DNA of 64,000 nucleotides from Stutzerimonas nitrititolerans (GTDB lineage Bacteria > Pseudomonadota > Gammaproteobacteria > Pseudomonadales > Pseudomonadaceae): assembly GCF_003696285.1 (NCBI RefSeq), contig NZ_RFFL01000001.1, forward strand, positions 124,001 through 188,000. The letters are read 5' to 3'. A model generated the notes under the pieces. It saw nothing but the letters and a program-made list of their open reading frames with translations, was not told the origin of the DNA and ran no database searches. The stretch's first letter is position 1, and each line of letters opens with the position of its first letter. This document shows, piece by piece, positions 48,460-58,740 of this stretch. Made by a program: the position numbers and the translations under genes.

Positions 48460-50772
48460 TTATTTCCTCAACTGCTTGGCGTTGGCGAACAGCGCCGCCA
48501 TGGCGTTGTTGGCCGGTGCCGGCTTGTCCTGCGGCGCATGGCGCTCGCTGCGCGGTGCGTTGCCGCGCGGCTTGCCGCCACGGGGGCCTTCGGTCTTCTC
48601 GCCGGGGGTGTCGCTCATGCGCATGGACAGGCCGACGCGGTTGCGCGGGATGTCCACCTCCATGACCTTGACCTTGACGATGTCACCGGCTTTGACCACT
48701 TCGTAGGGGTCTTTGACGAACTTTTCCGACAGCGCGCTGATGTGCACCAGGCCATCCTGATGCACGCCGATGTCGACGAAGGCGCCGAAGTTGGTCACGT
48801 TGGTCACCACGCCTTCGAGCACCATGCCGGGTTCGAGGTCGCTGAGCTTCTCCACGCCCTCCTGGAACTCGGCGGTCTTGAACTCGGGGCGCGGGTCACG
48901 GCCGGGCTTGTCCAGCTCGCCGAGGATGTCGGTGACGGTGGGCAGGCCGAAGGTCTCGTCGGTGAATTTCTGCGGGTCGAGGCGCTTGAGGAAGGCCGAG
49001 TCGCCGATCAGCGAACGGATGTCGCGGCCGGTATCGGCGGCGATACGGGTGACCAGCGGATAGGTTTCCGGGTGCACCGCGGAGGCGTCCAGCGGGTTGT
49101 CGCCGTTCATCACGCGGAGGAAGCCGGCGGCCTGCTCGAAGGTTTTCTCGCCCAAGCGCGGGACCTTCTTCAGCTGTGCGCGGGAGACGAATGCGCCGTT
49201 GGCGTCGCGGTACTGCACGATGTTGTTGGCCAGCGTCGCGTTGAGCCCGGAGATGCGCGCCAGCAGCGCGGCGGAAGCGGTGTTGACGTCGACGCCCACG
49301 GCGTTCACGCAGTCCTCGACCACCGCGTCCAGCGAGCGCGCCAGCTTCAGCTGTGACACGTCGTGCTGGTACTGGCCGACGCCGATGGCCTTGGGCTCGA
49401 TCTTCACCAGCTCGGCCAGCGGGTCCTGCAGGCGGCGGGCAATGGATACGGCGCCGCGCAGCGACACGTCCAGATCGGGGAATTCCTTGGCGGCCAGTTC
49501 CGAGGCCGAATACACCGAGGCGCCGGCCTCGCTGACCATGATCTTGGTGAGCTTCAGCCCCGGCACCTTCTTGATCAGCTCGCCTGCCAGCTTGTCGGTC
49601 TCGCGGCTGGCGGTGCCGTTGCCGATGGCGATAAGGTCCACCCCATGCTTGGCACAGAGCTTGGCCAGGATCGCCAGGGTGCCGTCCCAGTCGTTGCGCG
49701 GCGCGTGCGGGTAGACGGTGGCGGTGTCGAGCAGCTTGCCGGTGGCATCGACCACCGCCACCTTGCAGCCGGTGCGCAGGCCCGGATCCAGCGCCAGGGT
49801 CGCGCGCGGCCCGGCCGGGGCGGCCAGTAACAGGTCATGCAGGTTGCGCGCGAAGACGCCGATGGCATCGTCCTCGGCCTTGTCGCGCAGCTCGCCCAGC
49901 AGGTCGGTTTCCAGGTGGGTGTAGAGCTTGACCTTCCAGGTCCAGCGCACTACTTCGCCCAGCCACTTGTCGGCGGCGCGACCGCGATTGTCGATGCCGA
50001 AGCGCTCGCCGATCATCGTCTCACCCGGGTGCATGCTGCCCGGCGCCTCGTCACCGACCTTGAGCGCGATACTCAGAATGCCCTCGTTGCGGCCGCGGAA
50101 GATTGCCAAGGCGCGGTGCGATGGGGTGTTCTTGAGAATCTCGTCGTGCTCGAAATAATCGCTGAACTTGGCGCCTTCGGCCTCCTTGCCCGGCACCACG
50201 CGGGCGCTCAGGGTGGCGTTGTGCTTGAGGAAGTCGCGCAGCTTGGCCAGCAGATCGGCGTCCTCGGCGAAGCGCTCCATGAGGATGTACTTGGCACCTT
50301 CGAGCACGGCCTTGGTGTCGGCGAATCCCTTCTCGGCATCGATGAAGCGCTCGGCTTCGGTTTCGGGCGTCAGGCTCGGATCGGCGAACAGCGCGTCGGC
50401 CAGCTCGCCGAGGCCGGCTTCCAGGGCGATCTGGCCCTTGGTACGGCGCTTCTGCTTGTAGGGCAGGTAGAGGTCTTCCAGGCGGGTCTTGGTGTCGGCC
50501 AGGTTGATCTCGCGGGCGAGCTCGGGGGTGAGTTTGCCCTGCTCCTCGATGCTGGCGAGGATCGAGGCGCGGCGTTCGTCCAGCTCGCGCAGGTAGCGCA
50601 GGCGCTCCTCCAGATTGCGCAGCTGGGTATCGTCGAGGCTGCCGGTGACTTCCTTGCGGTAACGGGCGATGAAGGGCACGGTGGAGCCTTCGTCGAGCAG
50701 CGCCACGGCGGCGGCTACCTGTTGCGGGCGCACGCCCAGCTCGTTGGCGATGCGGGAATTGATGCTGTCCAT
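48460..50772 (-). CDS. tex: Tex family transcription accessory protein (S1 RNA-binding)
   Basis: A 770-residue nucleic-acid-binding protein related to eukaryotic Spt6. N-terminal helical domain ([21 protein letters not shown] onward to about 320), YqgF RNase-H-like domain (about 330-455; [21 protein letters not shown]), helix-hairpin-helix domains (about 490-600; [19 protein letters not shown]) and a C-terminal S1 domain (about 640-715; [20 protein letters not shown]). The tail (715-770) is basic and Gly/Pro-rich. It affects transcription or translation of toxin and stress genes in other species; the mechanism is unsettled. The ATG at 50772 matches the family start. Confidence 0.95.
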   Translation of the reverse strand: MDSINSRIANELGVRPQQVAAAVALLDEGSTVPFIARYRKEVTGSLDDTQLRNLEERLRYLRELDERRASILASIEEQGKLTPELAREINLADTKTRLEDLYLPYKQKRRTKGQIALEAGLGELADALFADPSLTPETEAERFIDAEKGFADTKAVLEGAKYILMERFAEDADLLAKLRDFLKHNATLSARVVPGKEAEGAKFSDYFEHDEILKNTPSHRALAIFRGRNEGILSIALKVGDEAPGSMHPGETMIGERFGIDNRGRAADKWLGEVVRWTWKVKLYTHLETDLLGELRDKAEDDAIGVFARNLHDLLLAAPAGPRATLALDPGLRTGCKVAVVDATGKLLDTATVYPHAPRNDWDGTLAILAKLCAKHGVDLIAIGNGTASRETDKLAGELIKKVPGLKLTKIMVSEAGASVYSASELAAKEFPDLDVSLRGAVSIARRLQDPLAELVKIEPKAIGVGQYQHDVSQLKLARSLDAVVEDCVNAVGVDVNTASAALLARISGLNATLANNIVQYRDANGAFVSRAQLKKVPRLGEKTFEQAAGFLRVMNGDNPLDASAVHPETYPLVTRIAADTGRDIRSLIGDSAFLKRLDPQKFTDETFGLPTVTDILGELDKPGRDPRPEFKTAEFQEGVEKLSDLEPGMVLEGVVTNVTNFGAFVDIGVHQDGLVHISALSEKFVKDPYEVVKAGDIVKVKVMEVDIPRNRVGLSMRMSDTPGEKTEGPRGGKPRGNAPRSERHAPQDKPAPANNAMAALFANAKQLRK

Positions 50773-50837
50773 GAACCTACCTGGGTCAGTCAAACCATGC
50801 AGGCCGTGCCTGCGCGAAAGGGCGGGATTATAAAGGC

Positions 50838-50907
50838 AGCTGGAAGCTTGAGGCCGGAAGCCGGAAGAAAAAGCGGCACGAGGCCGTAGGGCGGAAATTT
50901 TTCCGCC
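50838..50907. repeat. Short degenerate repeats upstream of tex and amgR
   Basis: A GGAAG-rich repeat at 50838-50876 (similar to 5828-5868) is followed by GTAGGGCGGAAATTTTTCCGCC at 50886-50907, a short member of the GTAGGGYGGA family that forms a hairpin. The rest of the 282-bp divergent tex/amgR region contains the palindrome at 51018 and no gene. Confidence 0.55.
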
Positions 50908-51017
50908 GGCAAACATCGTCTGGTAGCCAGGTGCCGGGCGGGTTGAAGCCGACAGCGCGATTCTGCGTATTTCGCAAAATCTGCTAACAATGGCCGTCAG
51001 TAGCGCTTATACCTGTA

Positions 51018-51032
51018 GGCGCATAATGCGCC
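51018..51032. promoter_or_regulatory. 15-bp palindrome upstream of amgR
   Basis: GGCGCATAATGCGCC is a perfect 7+1+7 palindrome centred 30 bp before the amgR ATG. It includes a CATAAT hexamer that could be a -10, though no good -35 lies 16-18 bp upstream. It could be an operator, for example for autoregulation, or a 5'-UTR hairpin. Confidence 0.35.
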
Positions 51033-51054
51033 GTCGATAAATTCGGGAGTTTCC

Positions 51055-51792
51055 ATGAGCAACCCAGCGCCAGCCAGCGAAGGTGAAAAGATTCTGATCG
51101 TCGATGACGATGCGCGCCTGCGGCGTCTGCTGGAGCGTTTTCTCGACGAGCAGGGCTATCGCGTGCGTACCGTGGAAAACACCGAGCAGATGAATCGCCT
51201 GCTCAGCCGCGAGCTGTTCCATCTGGTGGTGCTCGACCTGATGATGCCCGGCGAGGATGGCCTGTCGGCCTGCGCGCGCCTGCGTGCTGGCGGCAACCAG
51301 ATCCCTATCATCATGCTCACCGCCAAGGGCGATGAGTCCAGCCGCATCCAGGGGCTGGAGCAGGGGGCCGACGACTACCTGGCCAAGCCCTTCAACCCGC
51401 GCGAGTTGCTGGCGCGGATTCGCGCGGTGCTGCGCCGACAGGCGCCACAGGTTCCGGGCGCGCCGGGCAGCGAAGACGAAACGGTGACCTTCGGCGACTA
51501 CGAGCTGTTCCTGGCCACGCGCGAGCTCAAGAAAGGCGACCAGATACACATGCTCACCACCGGCGAATTCGCCGTGCTCAAGGCGCTGGTGCAGCATGCC
51601 CGCGAACCCCTGACCCGCGACAAGCTGATGAACCTGGCCCGTGGCCGCGAATGGGATGCGCTGGAGCGCTCCATCGACGTGCAGATCTCGCGCCTGCGCC
51701 GTCTGATCGAGCCCGACCCGTCCAAGCCGCGCTATATCCAGACGGTCTGGGGCGTCGGCTATGTGTTCGTGCCCGATGGCAACAAGGGTTGA
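51055..51792 (+). CDS. amgR: OmpR-family response regulator AmgR
   Basis: A 245-residue regulator. The receiver domain (about 10-125) has acidic residues DDD, phosphoacceptor D61 in VVLDLMMPGEDG, T89 in MLTA and K111 in LAKPF. The winged-helix DNA-binding domain (about 145-240) ends with DVQISRLRRLIEPDPSKPRYIQTV-type sequence diagnostic of OmpR. In P. aeruginosa the orthologous pair responds to aminoglycoside-induced membrane stress, which is why I use amgR rather than ompR. It lies 37 bp upstream of its kinase. An SD-like GGGAG precedes the ATG. Confidence 0.93.
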   Translation: MSNPAPASEGEKILIVDDDARLRRLLERFLDEQGYRVRTVENTEQMNRLLSRELFHLVVLDLMMPGEDGLSACARLRAGGNQIPIIMLTAKGDESSRIQGLEQGADDYLAKPFNPRELLARIRAVLRRQAPQVPGAPGSEDETVTFGDYELFLATRELKKGDQIHMLTTGEFAVLKALVQHAREPLTRDKLMNLARGREWDALERSIDVQISRLRRLIEPDPSKPRYIQTVWGVGYVFVPDGNKG

Positions 51793-51829
51793 AAAGCCGA
51801 TATAAGGCGCTCCTGTCGGCTTTCGATTT

Positions 51830-53149
51830 ATGAAGACTCCGCTCTGGTTCCCGCAAAGCTTCTTCGCCCGCACCCTGTGGATGGTGCTGATCGTCGTGCT
51901 GTTCTCCAAGGTACTGATGCTGCTGTACCTGATGATGAACGAGGACGTCATGGTCGATCGCCAGTACAGCCATGGTGCGGCCTTGACGCTGCGGGCCTAC
52001 TGGGCCGCCGATGAGGCCAATCGCGAACGCATCGGTGCGGCGGCGGATATTCAGCGGGTGGCTGGCGCGCAGGTGCCGCCGAGCGAATACCACTGGCCCT
52101 ACACGGAAATCTTCCAGCGGCAGATGCAGGCCGAGCTCGGCCCGGACACCGAGGTACGGGTACGCATCCAGCCGGATACCGCGCTCTGGGTGCGCGCGCC
52201 GAGCCTGGGCCCGGACTGGCTGCGGGTGCCGCTCTACGCCTACCCGCTGCGTGGGCAGCGGATCTGGAGCGTGCTCGGCTGGTTCCTCGGTATCGGCCTG
52301 CTCTCCACCGCCGCGGCGTGGATCTTCGTCGGCCAGCTGAACCTGCCGCTCAAGCGCCTGGTCTACGCCGCGCGCCAGCTCGGCAAGGGCCGGCGGGTGC
52401 GCCTGCCGATCAGCGATACGCCGAGCGAGATGACCGAGGTCTACCGGGCCTTCAACCAGATGGCCGAGGACGTCGAACAGGCCGGGCGCGAGCGCGAGCT
52501 GATGCTCGCGGGCGTGTCCCATGACCTGCGCACGCCGCTGACGCGGCTGCGCTTGTCGCTGGAGCTGATGGCCAGCGACGATGAGCTGACCGACGACATG
52601 ATCCGCGATGTCGAGGACATGGACGCCATCCTCGATCAGTTCCTCGCCTTCGTCCGCGACGGCAGCGACGAACCGGTCGAGAAGATCGATCTCGGCGAGC
52701 TGGTGCGCGAGGTGGTAGCGCCCTACAACCAGTACGAGAACACTGTGCGTCTGCGCGTCGAACCGATGCCGGTGCTGGCGCTGCGGCGGGTCTCGATCAA
52801 GCGCCTGCTGGTCAACCTGATCGAGAACGCGCAGCGCTACGGCGGTGATGGTGTCGAGGTAGTGGCGCGCATGTCCGGCGACCACAACGCGCCTTATGTG
52901 GTGCTCAGCGTGCTCGACCGCGGCGCCGGAATCGATCCGGACGAGCTCAACGAGATCTTCAACCCCTTCATTCGCGGCGACCGCGCACGCGGCGGCCAGG
53001 GCACGGGCCTCGGCCTGGCCATCGTCAAGCGCATCGCCTCGCAGCATGGCGGCATCATCGAGCTGCGCAACCGCGAAGGCGGCGGCTTGGAAGCGCGGGT
53101 CAGCCTGCCGCTGGGGCTGCTGTTGCCGAGGGATGCGATAAAGACGTAA
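51830..53149 (+). CDS. amgS: EnvZ-like sensor histidine kinase AmgS
   Basis: A 439-residue inner-membrane kinase. First membrane segment at about 13-35, periplasmic sensor to about 145, second segment at about 148-170, HAMP (about 172-225), HisKA with the phosphorylated histidine in AGVSHDLRTPLTRLRL, and HATPase ([36 protein letters not shown]). It phosphorylates AmgR in envelope stress. The periplasmic domain is of the EnvZ family length. It ends without a visible terminator before the convergent rimK gene. Confidence 0.93.
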   Translation: MKTPLWFPQSFFARTLWMVLIVVLFSKVLMLLYLMMNEDVMVDRQYSHGAALTLRAYWAADEANRERIGAAADIQRVAGAQVPPSEYHWPYTEIFQRQMQAELGPDTEVRVRIQPDTALWVRAPSLGPDWLRVPLYAYPLRGQRIWSVLGWFLGIGLLSTAAAWIFVGQLNLPLKRLVYAARQLGKGRRVRLPISDTPSEMTEVYRAFNQMAEDVEQAGRERELMLAGVSHDLRTPLTRLRLSLELMASDDELTDDMIRDVEDMDAILDQFLAFVRDGSDEPVEKIDLGELVREVVAPYNQYENTVRLRVEPMPVLALRRVSIKRLLVNLIENAQRYGGDGVEVVARMSGDHNAPYVVLSVLDRGAGIDPDELNEIFNPFIRGDRARGGQGTGLGLAIVKRIASQHGGIIELRNREGGGLEARVSLPLGLLLPRDAIKT

Positions 53150-53228
53150 GAGCCGACGAAAGCGCTCGAGGCTGGAACGCTGGACGACAAGGCTTGAAAG
53201 GCATTGCCCTGGGCCAATCCAGTCTTGC

Positions 53229-54134
53229 TTAGCCCTTGCCCTTGGTCCGCGTCAGATGCGGGCCGGCATTCTTTTCCAGGTACTGGATGATCAGCCCGGC
53301 GACGTCCTTGCCGGTGGTTTCCTCGATGCCGGCCAGGCCCGGCGAGGAGTTCACCTCCATCACCAGCGGCCCGTGGTTGGAGCGCAGGATGTCCACGCCG
53401 GCCACGGAAAGGCCCATGACCTTGGCCGCGCGGATGGCGGTCATGCGCTCTTCCGGGGTGATCTTGATCAGGCTGGCGCTGCCGCCGCGGTGCAGGTTGG
53501 AGCGGAACTCGCCGGGCTTGGCCTGGCGCTTCATCGCCGCGATCACCTTGTCGCCGACGACGAAGCAGCGGATGTCGGCTCCGCCGGCTTCCTTGATGTA
53601 TTCCTGCACCATGATGTCCTGCTTAAGGCTCATGAAGGCCTCGATCACCGATTCGGCGGCCTTCTCGGTTTCGCACAGCACCACGCCGATGCCCTGGGTA
53701 CCCTCCAGCACCTTGATCACCAGCGGCGCGCCGCCGACCATCTGGATCAGGTCGGCGATGTCGTCGGGGGAGTGGGCGAAGCCGGTCACCGGCAGGCCGA
53801 TGCCGCGCCGCGACAGCAATTGCAGCGAGCGCAGCTTGTCCCGCGAGCGGGCGATGGCCACCGACTCGTTGAGCGGGAACACGCCCATCATCTCGAACTG
53901 GCGCAGCACCGCGCAGCCATAGAAGGTGACGGAGGCGCCGATGCGCGGGATCACCGCGTCGAAGCCTTCCAGCGGACGGCCGCGATAATGGATCTGCGGT
54001 TTGTGGCTGGCGATGTTCATGTAGGCGCGCAGGGTGTCGATCACCACCATTTCATGGCCGCGCTGCTGGCCGGCCTCCACCAGGCGGCGGGTCGAATACA
54101 GGCGTGGGTTGCGCGACAGCACGGCGATTTTCAT
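53229..54134 (-). CDS. rimK: Ribosomal protein S6 glutamate ligase (ATP-grasp)
   Basis: A 301-residue ATP-grasp ligase that adds glutamate residues to the C-terminus of ribosomal protein S6, altering ribosome behaviour. Motifs: [41 protein letters not shown] (ATP-binding), [14 protein letters not shown] and [21 protein letters not shown] with the metal-binding glutamate and asparagine. The ATG at 54134 overlaps the rimB stop by 4 bases. In P. fluorescens RimK activity responds to c-di-GMP and partner proteins RimA and RimB; only RimB is adjacent here. Confidence 0.95.
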   Translation of the reverse strand: MKIAVLSRNPRLYSTRRLVEAGQQRGHEMVVIDTLRAYMNIASHKPQIHYRGRPLEGFDAVIPRIGASVTFYGCAVLRQFEMMGVFPLNESVAIARSRDKLRSLQLLSRRGIGLPVTGFAHSPDDIADLIQMVGGAPLVIKVLEGTQGIGVVLCETEKAAESVIEAFMSLKQDIMVQEYIKEAGGADIRCFVVGDKVIAAMKRQAKPGEFRSNLHRGGSASLIKITPEERMTAIRAAKVMGLSVAGVDILRSNHGPLVMEVNSSPGLAGIEETTGKDVAGLIIQYLEKNAGPHLTRTKGKG

Positions 54135-54598
54135 TGGGCACCGGAAGAAGTGAGGGTCTGAGGTTTGTGCTGCACGTAGGTGCGCGAAGGGTCGATCAGC
54201 CAGTGGCCGTCCATCAGGGCCTTGGAGCCCAGCAGCAGGCGATAGCGCATGGTCTTGCGGCAGGTCAGGGTGAATTCCACCGGCCACAGGTGGTCGCCCA
54301 GGGCCAGCAGCGTGCGTACCACGTAGCGGGTCTGGGTATGGCCGTTGGAGCTCTTGATCAGCTTGCGGGTCACCAGCGGCGCTTCGCAGCGATGACGACG
54401 CTGTACCAGCGTGCCCAGATGGGCGGTGAAACGCACCCAGCGCTCGCCGTCACGCTCGAATTCACTGATCTCGGTGGCATGCAGCGCCGAGGTGCTGGCG
54501 CCCGTATCGATCTTCGCGCGCAGGCCGACCACGCCAAGCTCGGGCAGGGCGATCCATTCGCGCAAACCGATGACGGTATGGGGGTCGAGACGCTTCAA
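54131..54598 (-). CDS. rimB: Retropepsin-like aspartic protease RimB (DUF/PF05618 'ATP-dependent zinc protease' family)
   Basis: A 155-residue protein with a retropepsin-like active-site motif, [16 protein letters not shown] at about 28-43, and a second conserved region, [17 protein letters not shown], near the C-terminus. The family was originally annotated as zinc protease, but the DTGA signature argues for an aspartic protease fold. It is translationally coupled to rimK. Studies on P. fluorescens name it RimB, part of the system controlling S6 glutamylation; I rely on memory for that. No signal peptide is present, so it is cytoplasmic. Confidence 0.85.
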   Translation of the reverse strand: MKRLDPHTVIGLREWIALPELGVVGLRAKIDTGASTSALHATEISEFERDGERWVRFTAHLGTLVQRRHRCEAPLVTRKLIKSSNGHTQTRYVVRTLLALGDHLWPVEFTLTCRKTMRYRLLLGSKALMDGHWLIDPSRTYVQHKPQTLTSSGAQ

Positions 54599-54712
54599 GG
54601 GGTCGTATCCAATCGATTTCGGCGCATTCTAGATGTCGCGCATGACAAGCGCATCCACCTGTAAGACGCTATGGCAAAGAGATAGACAGACACAGCCAGG
54701 CAGAGTTGAACG

Positions 54713-55108
54713 ATGAGCGAAAAAGACGACGGCAAGGTCCGTCTGGACAAGTGGTTGTGGGCGGCGCGTTTCTTCAAGACGCGGGCGCTGGCCAAGGCCG
54801 CCATCGAGGGCGGCAAGGTGCATTGCAAGGGTGAGCGCTGCAAGCCGAGCAAGGAACCCAAGGTCGGTGAGGAGCTGGTGATTCGTGCCGGCTTCGATGA
54901 GCGCACGGTGGTGATTCGCGCGCTGTCGGCCGTACGCCGAGGCGCCCCCGAAGCCCAGCAGCTGTACGAGGAGACCGCCGAAAGCCAGGCGCGCCGTGAA
55001 AAGGCCGCCGCCATGCGCAAGGCCGGCGCCCTGGGCGTGGAGACCGATGGCCGGCCGAGCAAGAAGCAGCGGCGCGATCTGCAGCGCTTCCGCTCGGACG
55101 CACAATGA
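54713..55108 (+). CDS. hslR: Heat-shock protein Hsp15, ribosome-associated S4-domain protein
   Basis: A 131-residue RNA-binding protein that recycles free 50S subunits carrying nascent chains. The S4 domain occupies about residues 9-70 ([46 protein letters not shown]). The C-terminal third is basic and ends in the [10 protein letters not shown] block seen in homologues. It is divergent from rimBK and 139 bp upstream of hslO. I could not identify a sigma-32 promoter by eye. Confidence 0.93.
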   Translation: MSEKDDGKVRLDKWLWAARFFKTRALAKAAIEGGKVHCKGERCKPSKEPKVGEELVIRAGFDERTVVIRALSAVRRGAPEAQQLYEETAESQARREKAAAMRKAGALGVETDGRPSKKQRRDLQRFRSDAQ

Positions 55109-55247
55109 GCCGCGCCGGTTGGACGGTCGCCACTTTCAACCTAGAATGCGGTCCCTTCTTGCAGGTGCCCTGCACCGGAGCCGCGATCTCGCAGGAGGTC
55201 GCTCGGTATCCGTGGCGCCGGCCCTGACCCATACTCTGCCTTCTGGT

Positions 55248-56147
55248 ATGCCCATGCTCGATTCCGATTACACCCAGCGTTTCCTTTTCGATGACACCGA
55301 CGTGCGTGGCGAGTGGGTCGGGCTCGAGCGCAGCTACGTCGAGGTGCTGGCCAAGCATCCTTATCCCGAGCCGGTCGCGCAGCTGCTCGGCGAATTGCTA
55401 GCCGCCGCGGCGTTGCTGGTCGGTACACTGAAGTTCGATGGCTTGCTGGTGCTGCAGGCGCGTTCGGCGGGCGCGGTGCCGCTGCTGATGGTCGAATGCT
55501 CCAGCGAGCGCGAAGTACGCGGCATCGCCCGTTATCACGAGGAACAGCTGACGCCCGGCGCCACGCTGGCCGAGCTGATGCCCGAGGGCGTGCTGGCGAT
55601 GACCATCGACCCTGCCAATGGCCAGCGCTACCAGGGCATCGTGGCGCTGGATGGCATCGACCTGGCAGACAGCCTGTCCAACTACTTCGCTTCGTCCGAG
55701 CAGCTGCCGACGCGCTTCTGGTTGAACGCCGATGGCCGTCGCGCCTGTGGCCTGTTGCTGCAGCAACTGCCGGCCAACCGCATCCGCGACGGCGAAGCGC
55801 GCGAGGCCAGCTGGCAGCACCTGCGCACCCTGGCCGATACGCTGACCGCCGAAGAATTGCTCGGCCTGAATACCGAAACCCTGCTGCACCGCCTCTATCA
55901 CGAGGAGCAGGTCCGGCTGTTCGATCCCCGGCCGATCCGTTTCCATTGCAGCTGCTCGCGCGAACGTTCGGCCAAGGCGCTGATCAGCCTGGGCCAGCAC
56001 GATGCCGAGCAGCTGCTCGGCGAGCAGGGCGGCAGCGTCACCATCGACTGCCAGTTCTGCAACCAGAAGTACCGGTTCGATGCCGCCGACGTCACCCAGT
56101 TGTTCGCCGGCGCCGGTATCGAAGGGCCTTCCGGCACGCGCCACTGA
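55248..56147 (+). CDS. hslO: Redox-regulated chaperonin Hsp33
   Basis: A 299-residue cytoplasmic holdase activated by oxidation. The core (about 5-180; [24 protein letters not shown]) is followed by a linker and a C-terminal zinc-redox switch with CSC (about 228-230) and CQFC (about 260-263). Under peroxide plus heat, disulfides form, zinc is lost and client binding is switched on. Two ATGs two codons apart (55248, 55254) are equally plausible. It lies between hslR and pckA, as in other pseudomonads. Confidence 0.93.
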   Translation: MPMLDSDYTQRFLFDDTDVRGEWVGLERSYVEVLAKHPYPEPVAQLLGELLAAAALLVGTLKFDGLLVLQARSAGAVPLLMVECSSEREVRGIARYHEEQLTPGATLAELMPEGVLAMTIDPANGQRYQGIVALDGIDLADSLSNYFASSEQLPTRFWLNADGRRACGLLLQQLPANRIRDGEAREASWQHLRTLADTLTAEELLGLNTETLLHRLYHEEQVRLFDPRPIRFHCSCSRERSAKALISLGQHDAEQLLGEQGGSVTIDCQFCNQKYRFDAADVTQLFAGAGIEGPSGTRH

Positions 56148-56245
56148 TCGGTCGCGCGATGGTCGATGGCCCCTGCCATCGGCCAGGAATGCGCCACGTG
56201 AACCTTTTCGCCATCACGGGCTCATACCCAGCGCGGCGCCTTTTC

Positions 56246-56254
56246 TGGCATAAT
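56246..56254 (+). promoter_or_regulatory. Candidate extended -10 element upstream of pckA
   Basis: TGGCATAAT reads as an extended -10 (TGn followed by CATAAT) about 85 bp before the pckA ATG. No strong -35 is visible 17 bp upstream, which an extended -10 can tolerate. Confidence 0.35.
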
Positions 56255-56338
56255 CGCGCGCACTTTTTTCAGATGTAGCTCGCCAGCAGGCGCGCTACAA
56301 CAGCATGGAGGAATCGGCCCAGGGCCGACGGGGAACTC

Positions 56339-57880
56339 ATGACGCAAGCCACTAACGCCGTGTACACCGACATCAGCGCTGCCCTGCTGGTTGAACAAGC
56401 CATCAAACGCGGCGAAGGCGAACTGGCCGCCAACGGCGCGTTCGTCGTCAGGACTGGGCATCGTACCGGCCGTTCTCCCGTCGATCGCTTCATCGTCGAA
56501 GAGCCGGGCAGCCAGGGCAACATCGCCTGGGGTCCGATCAACCGTCCGTTCCCCGCCGACAAGTTCGATGCCCTCTGGGACCGCGTCGAAACCTTCAATC
56601 AGGCCCAGGATCACTTCGTTTCCCACGTTCATGTAGGCTCCTCCGAAGCCCACTACCTGCCGGTGAAGATGACCACCGCCACGGCTTGGCAGAACCTCTT
56701 CGGCCGCCAGCTGTTCATCAATCCCGAGCAGTACAACCCGGCTGGCCGGGACGAGTGGCAGGTGCTCAACGTCGCCAATTTCGAGTGCTCCCCTGAACGT
56801 GACGGCACCAACTCCGACGGCTGCGTGATCATCAACTTCGCTCAGAAGAAGGTCCTGATCGCCGGCATGCGCTATGCCGGTGAAATGAAGAAGGCCATGT
56901 TCTCGGTACAGAACTACCTGCTGCCCGAAGCCGACGTTTTGCCGATGCACTGCGCCGCCAACATCGGCGAAGAAGGCGACGTGACGCTGTTCTTCGGCCT
57001 GTCCGGCACCGGCAAGACCACCCTCTCGGCCGACGAGTCGCGCTACCTGATCGGCGATGACGAACACGGCTGGGGCACCGGCGTGGTGTTCAACATCGAA
57101 GGCGGCTGCTACGCCAAGTGCATCGACCTGTCGGAGAAGAACGAGCCGGTCATCTGGAAGGCCATCAAGTTCGGCAGCGTGCTGGAAAACGTCGTGCTCG
57201 ACGAAAACCAGGTGCCGGACTACGCCGACGCCAGCCTGACCCAGAACAGCCGCGCGGCCTATCCGCTGGAGCACGTCGAGAAGCGTTCCGAGAAGAACCT
57301 CGGCGGCGAGCCGAACGCGGTGATCTTCCTCACCTGTGACCTGACCGGCGTACTGCCTCCGGTCTCGATCCTCAACAACGAGCAGGCGGCCTACCACTTC
57401 CTGTCGGGCTACACCGCGCTGGTCGGTTCCACCGAGATGGGTTCGGGCAGCGGCATCAAGTCGACCTTCTCCACCTGCTTCGGCGCACCTTTCTTCCCGC
57501 GTCCGGCCGGTGTCTACGCCGAGCTGCTGATCAAGCGCATCCAGGCGTTCGGTTCCAAGGTCTACCTGGTCAACACCGGCTGGACCGGCGGCGGCTACGG
57601 CGTTGGCAAGCGTTTCAGCATTCCGACCACCCGTGCGGTGATCGCGGCGATCCAGAATGGTGCGCTGGTCGGTGCCCAGACCGAGCATCTGCCGATCATC
57701 AACCTGGACGTGCCGACCGCTGTGCCCGGCGTCGATACCCAGCTGCTCAACCCGCGCAATACCTGGGCCGACCCGAGCGCCTACGACGAGGCGGCCAAGC
57801 AACTGGCTGGCAAGTTCATCGAAAACTTCAAGAAGTTCGATGTTTCCGAGACCATCCAGGCCGCCGGTCCGCAACTCTGA
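56339..57880 (+). CDS. pckA: Phosphoenolpyruvate carboxykinase (ATP)
   Basis: A 513-residue enzyme converting oxaloacetate and ATP to phosphoenolpyruvate and CO2, the entry to gluconeogenesis. Key features: [24 protein letters not shown], the kinase-1a P-loop [11 protein letters not shown] with K226, the metal-binding DDEHGW (kinase 2 region), [13 protein letters not shown] and [22 protein letters not shown]. The length suits the ATP-type. A GGAGG sequence lies 30 bases upstream; the ATG itself has a weaker GGGGAA. It ends at a strong terminator. Confidence 0.96.
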   Translation: MTQATNAVYTDISAALLVEQAIKRGEGELAANGAFVVRTGHRTGRSPVDRFIVEEPGSQGNIAWGPINRPFPADKFDALWDRVETFNQAQDHFVSHVHVGSSEAHYLPVKMTTATAWQNLFGRQLFINPEQYNPAGRDEWQVLNVANFECSPERDGTNSDGCVIINFAQKKVLIAGMRYAGEMKKAMFSVQNYLLPEADVLPMHCAANIGEEGDVTLFFGLSGTGKTTLSADESRYLIGDDEHGWGTGVVFNIEGGCYAKCIDLSEKNEPVIWKAIKFGSVLENVVLDENQVPDYADASLTQNSRAAYPLEHVEKRSEKNLGGEPNAVIFLTCDLTGVLPPVSILNNEQAAYHFLSGYTALVGSTEMGSGSGIKSTFSTCFGAPFFPRPAGVYAELLIKRIQAFGSKVYLVNTGWTGGGYGVGKRFSIPTTRAVIAAIQNGALVGAQTEHLPIINLDVPTAVPGVDTQLLNPRNTWADPSAYDEAAKQLAGKFIENFKKFDVSETIQAAGPQL

Positions 57881-57898
57881 GGCTGTAGCCTCATCAGG

Positions 57899-57929
57899 AA
57901 AGCCGCCTTCGGGCGGCTTTTTTGTTTTT
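57899..57929 (+). terminator. Rho-independent terminator after pckA
   Basis: AAAGCCGCC (57899-57907) pairs with GGCGGCTTT (57912-57920) around a TTCG tetraloop and is followed by a T-rich run to 57929. It lies 19 bp past the pckA stop. Confidence 0.93.
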
Positions 57930-58076
57930 CCTCGCCCGGTAGCGCCCTTCGGGGAGACGACATCCAGCGGTGGAAAAGATCGACGGTGTCGATGATTTCC
58001 ATCAGCAATGGCCCATGGATTCGAACGGTGCACGGGCATAGCATGGCGACCTTTGATTCAACTCGGAGTCCGTTTC

Positions 58077-58679
58077 ATGCATATCGACGAAGCCATCCAG
58101 AGCCGCCGCGCGGTAAAGGCCTACGACAGCAGTTTCCAGCTCAGCCGTGAAGAGAAGGACGAATTGCTGCGCCTCGCGCTGCTGGCGCCTTCGGCGTTCA
58201 ACCTGCAGCACGTGAGGCTGGTGGAAGTGTCCGATCCGGCGTTGCGTGCGCAGATCCGCCAGGTGGGCTGGAACCAGGCGCAGATGACCGACGCCTCGAT
58301 GCTGGTGGTGGTCTGTGCGCAACTGGACAGCTGGGAGAAGAACGTTCGTCGTGTCTGGGAAGGCACGCCCAGCGAGGTGCAGGACTACATGGCCGGCGCC
58401 ATCGACACCTACTACCGCGACAAGCCGCAGGTGCAGCGCGACGAAACCATGCGCAGCTGCGGCCTGATGGCGCAGACGCTGATGCTGGCGGCACGCGGCA
58501 AGGGCCTGGATTCCTGCCCCATGGACGGCTTCGATTTCGAGGCAGTGGGCAAGTTGATCAACCTGCCGGAGAACCACGTCATTGCCATGATGGTGGCGGT
58601 GGGCAAGCGCACCGTCGATCCCAAGCCGCGCGTGGGCAAGCTGCCGTTCGATGAAGTGATCATCCGCGACCGCTTCTGA
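58077..58679 (+). CDS. Nitroreductase family flavoprotein
   Basis: A 200-residue FMN-dependent NAD(P)H oxidoreductase of the nitroreductase superfamily. FMN-binding residues are suggested by IQSRRAVKAYD (about 6-16), LAPSAFNLQHVRLVEV, LDSCPMDGFDFEAVGKLI and the C-terminal basic VGKRTVDPKPRVGKLPFDEV. It is cytoplasmic and probably dimeric. The physiological substrate is unknown; members reduce quinones, nitroaromatics or enones. The ATG at 58077 (MHIDEAIQ) starts the domain and has CGGAG upstream. It is monocistronic. Confidence 0.88.
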   Translation: MHIDEAIQSRRAVKAYDSSFQLSREEKDELLRLALLAPSAFNLQHVRLVEVSDPALRAQIRQVGWNQAQMTDASMLVVVCAQLDSWEKNVRRVWEGTPSEVQDYMAGAIDTYYRDKPQVQRDETMRSCGLMAQTLMLAARGKGLDSCPMDGFDFEAVGKLINLPENHVIAMMVAVGKRTVDPKPRVGKLPFDEVIIRDRF

Positions 58680-58740
58680 TGTGCTGGGTGAGTCGTTGAA
58701 ACCAGCGGCTCGAAGCACGAGGGTGGCGCGTCACCAGACC

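Noticed and set aside
54599..54712. Heat-shock (sigma-32) promoter upstream of hslR
   Set aside because: No CTTGAAA/CCCCAT-like pair with correct spacing could be found by eye.
57957..58060. Short minus-strand extensions over the pckA 3' region (frame 56222-58039)
   Set aside because: The 605-codon frame is antisense to pckA and crosses its strong terminator; no motif supports it.
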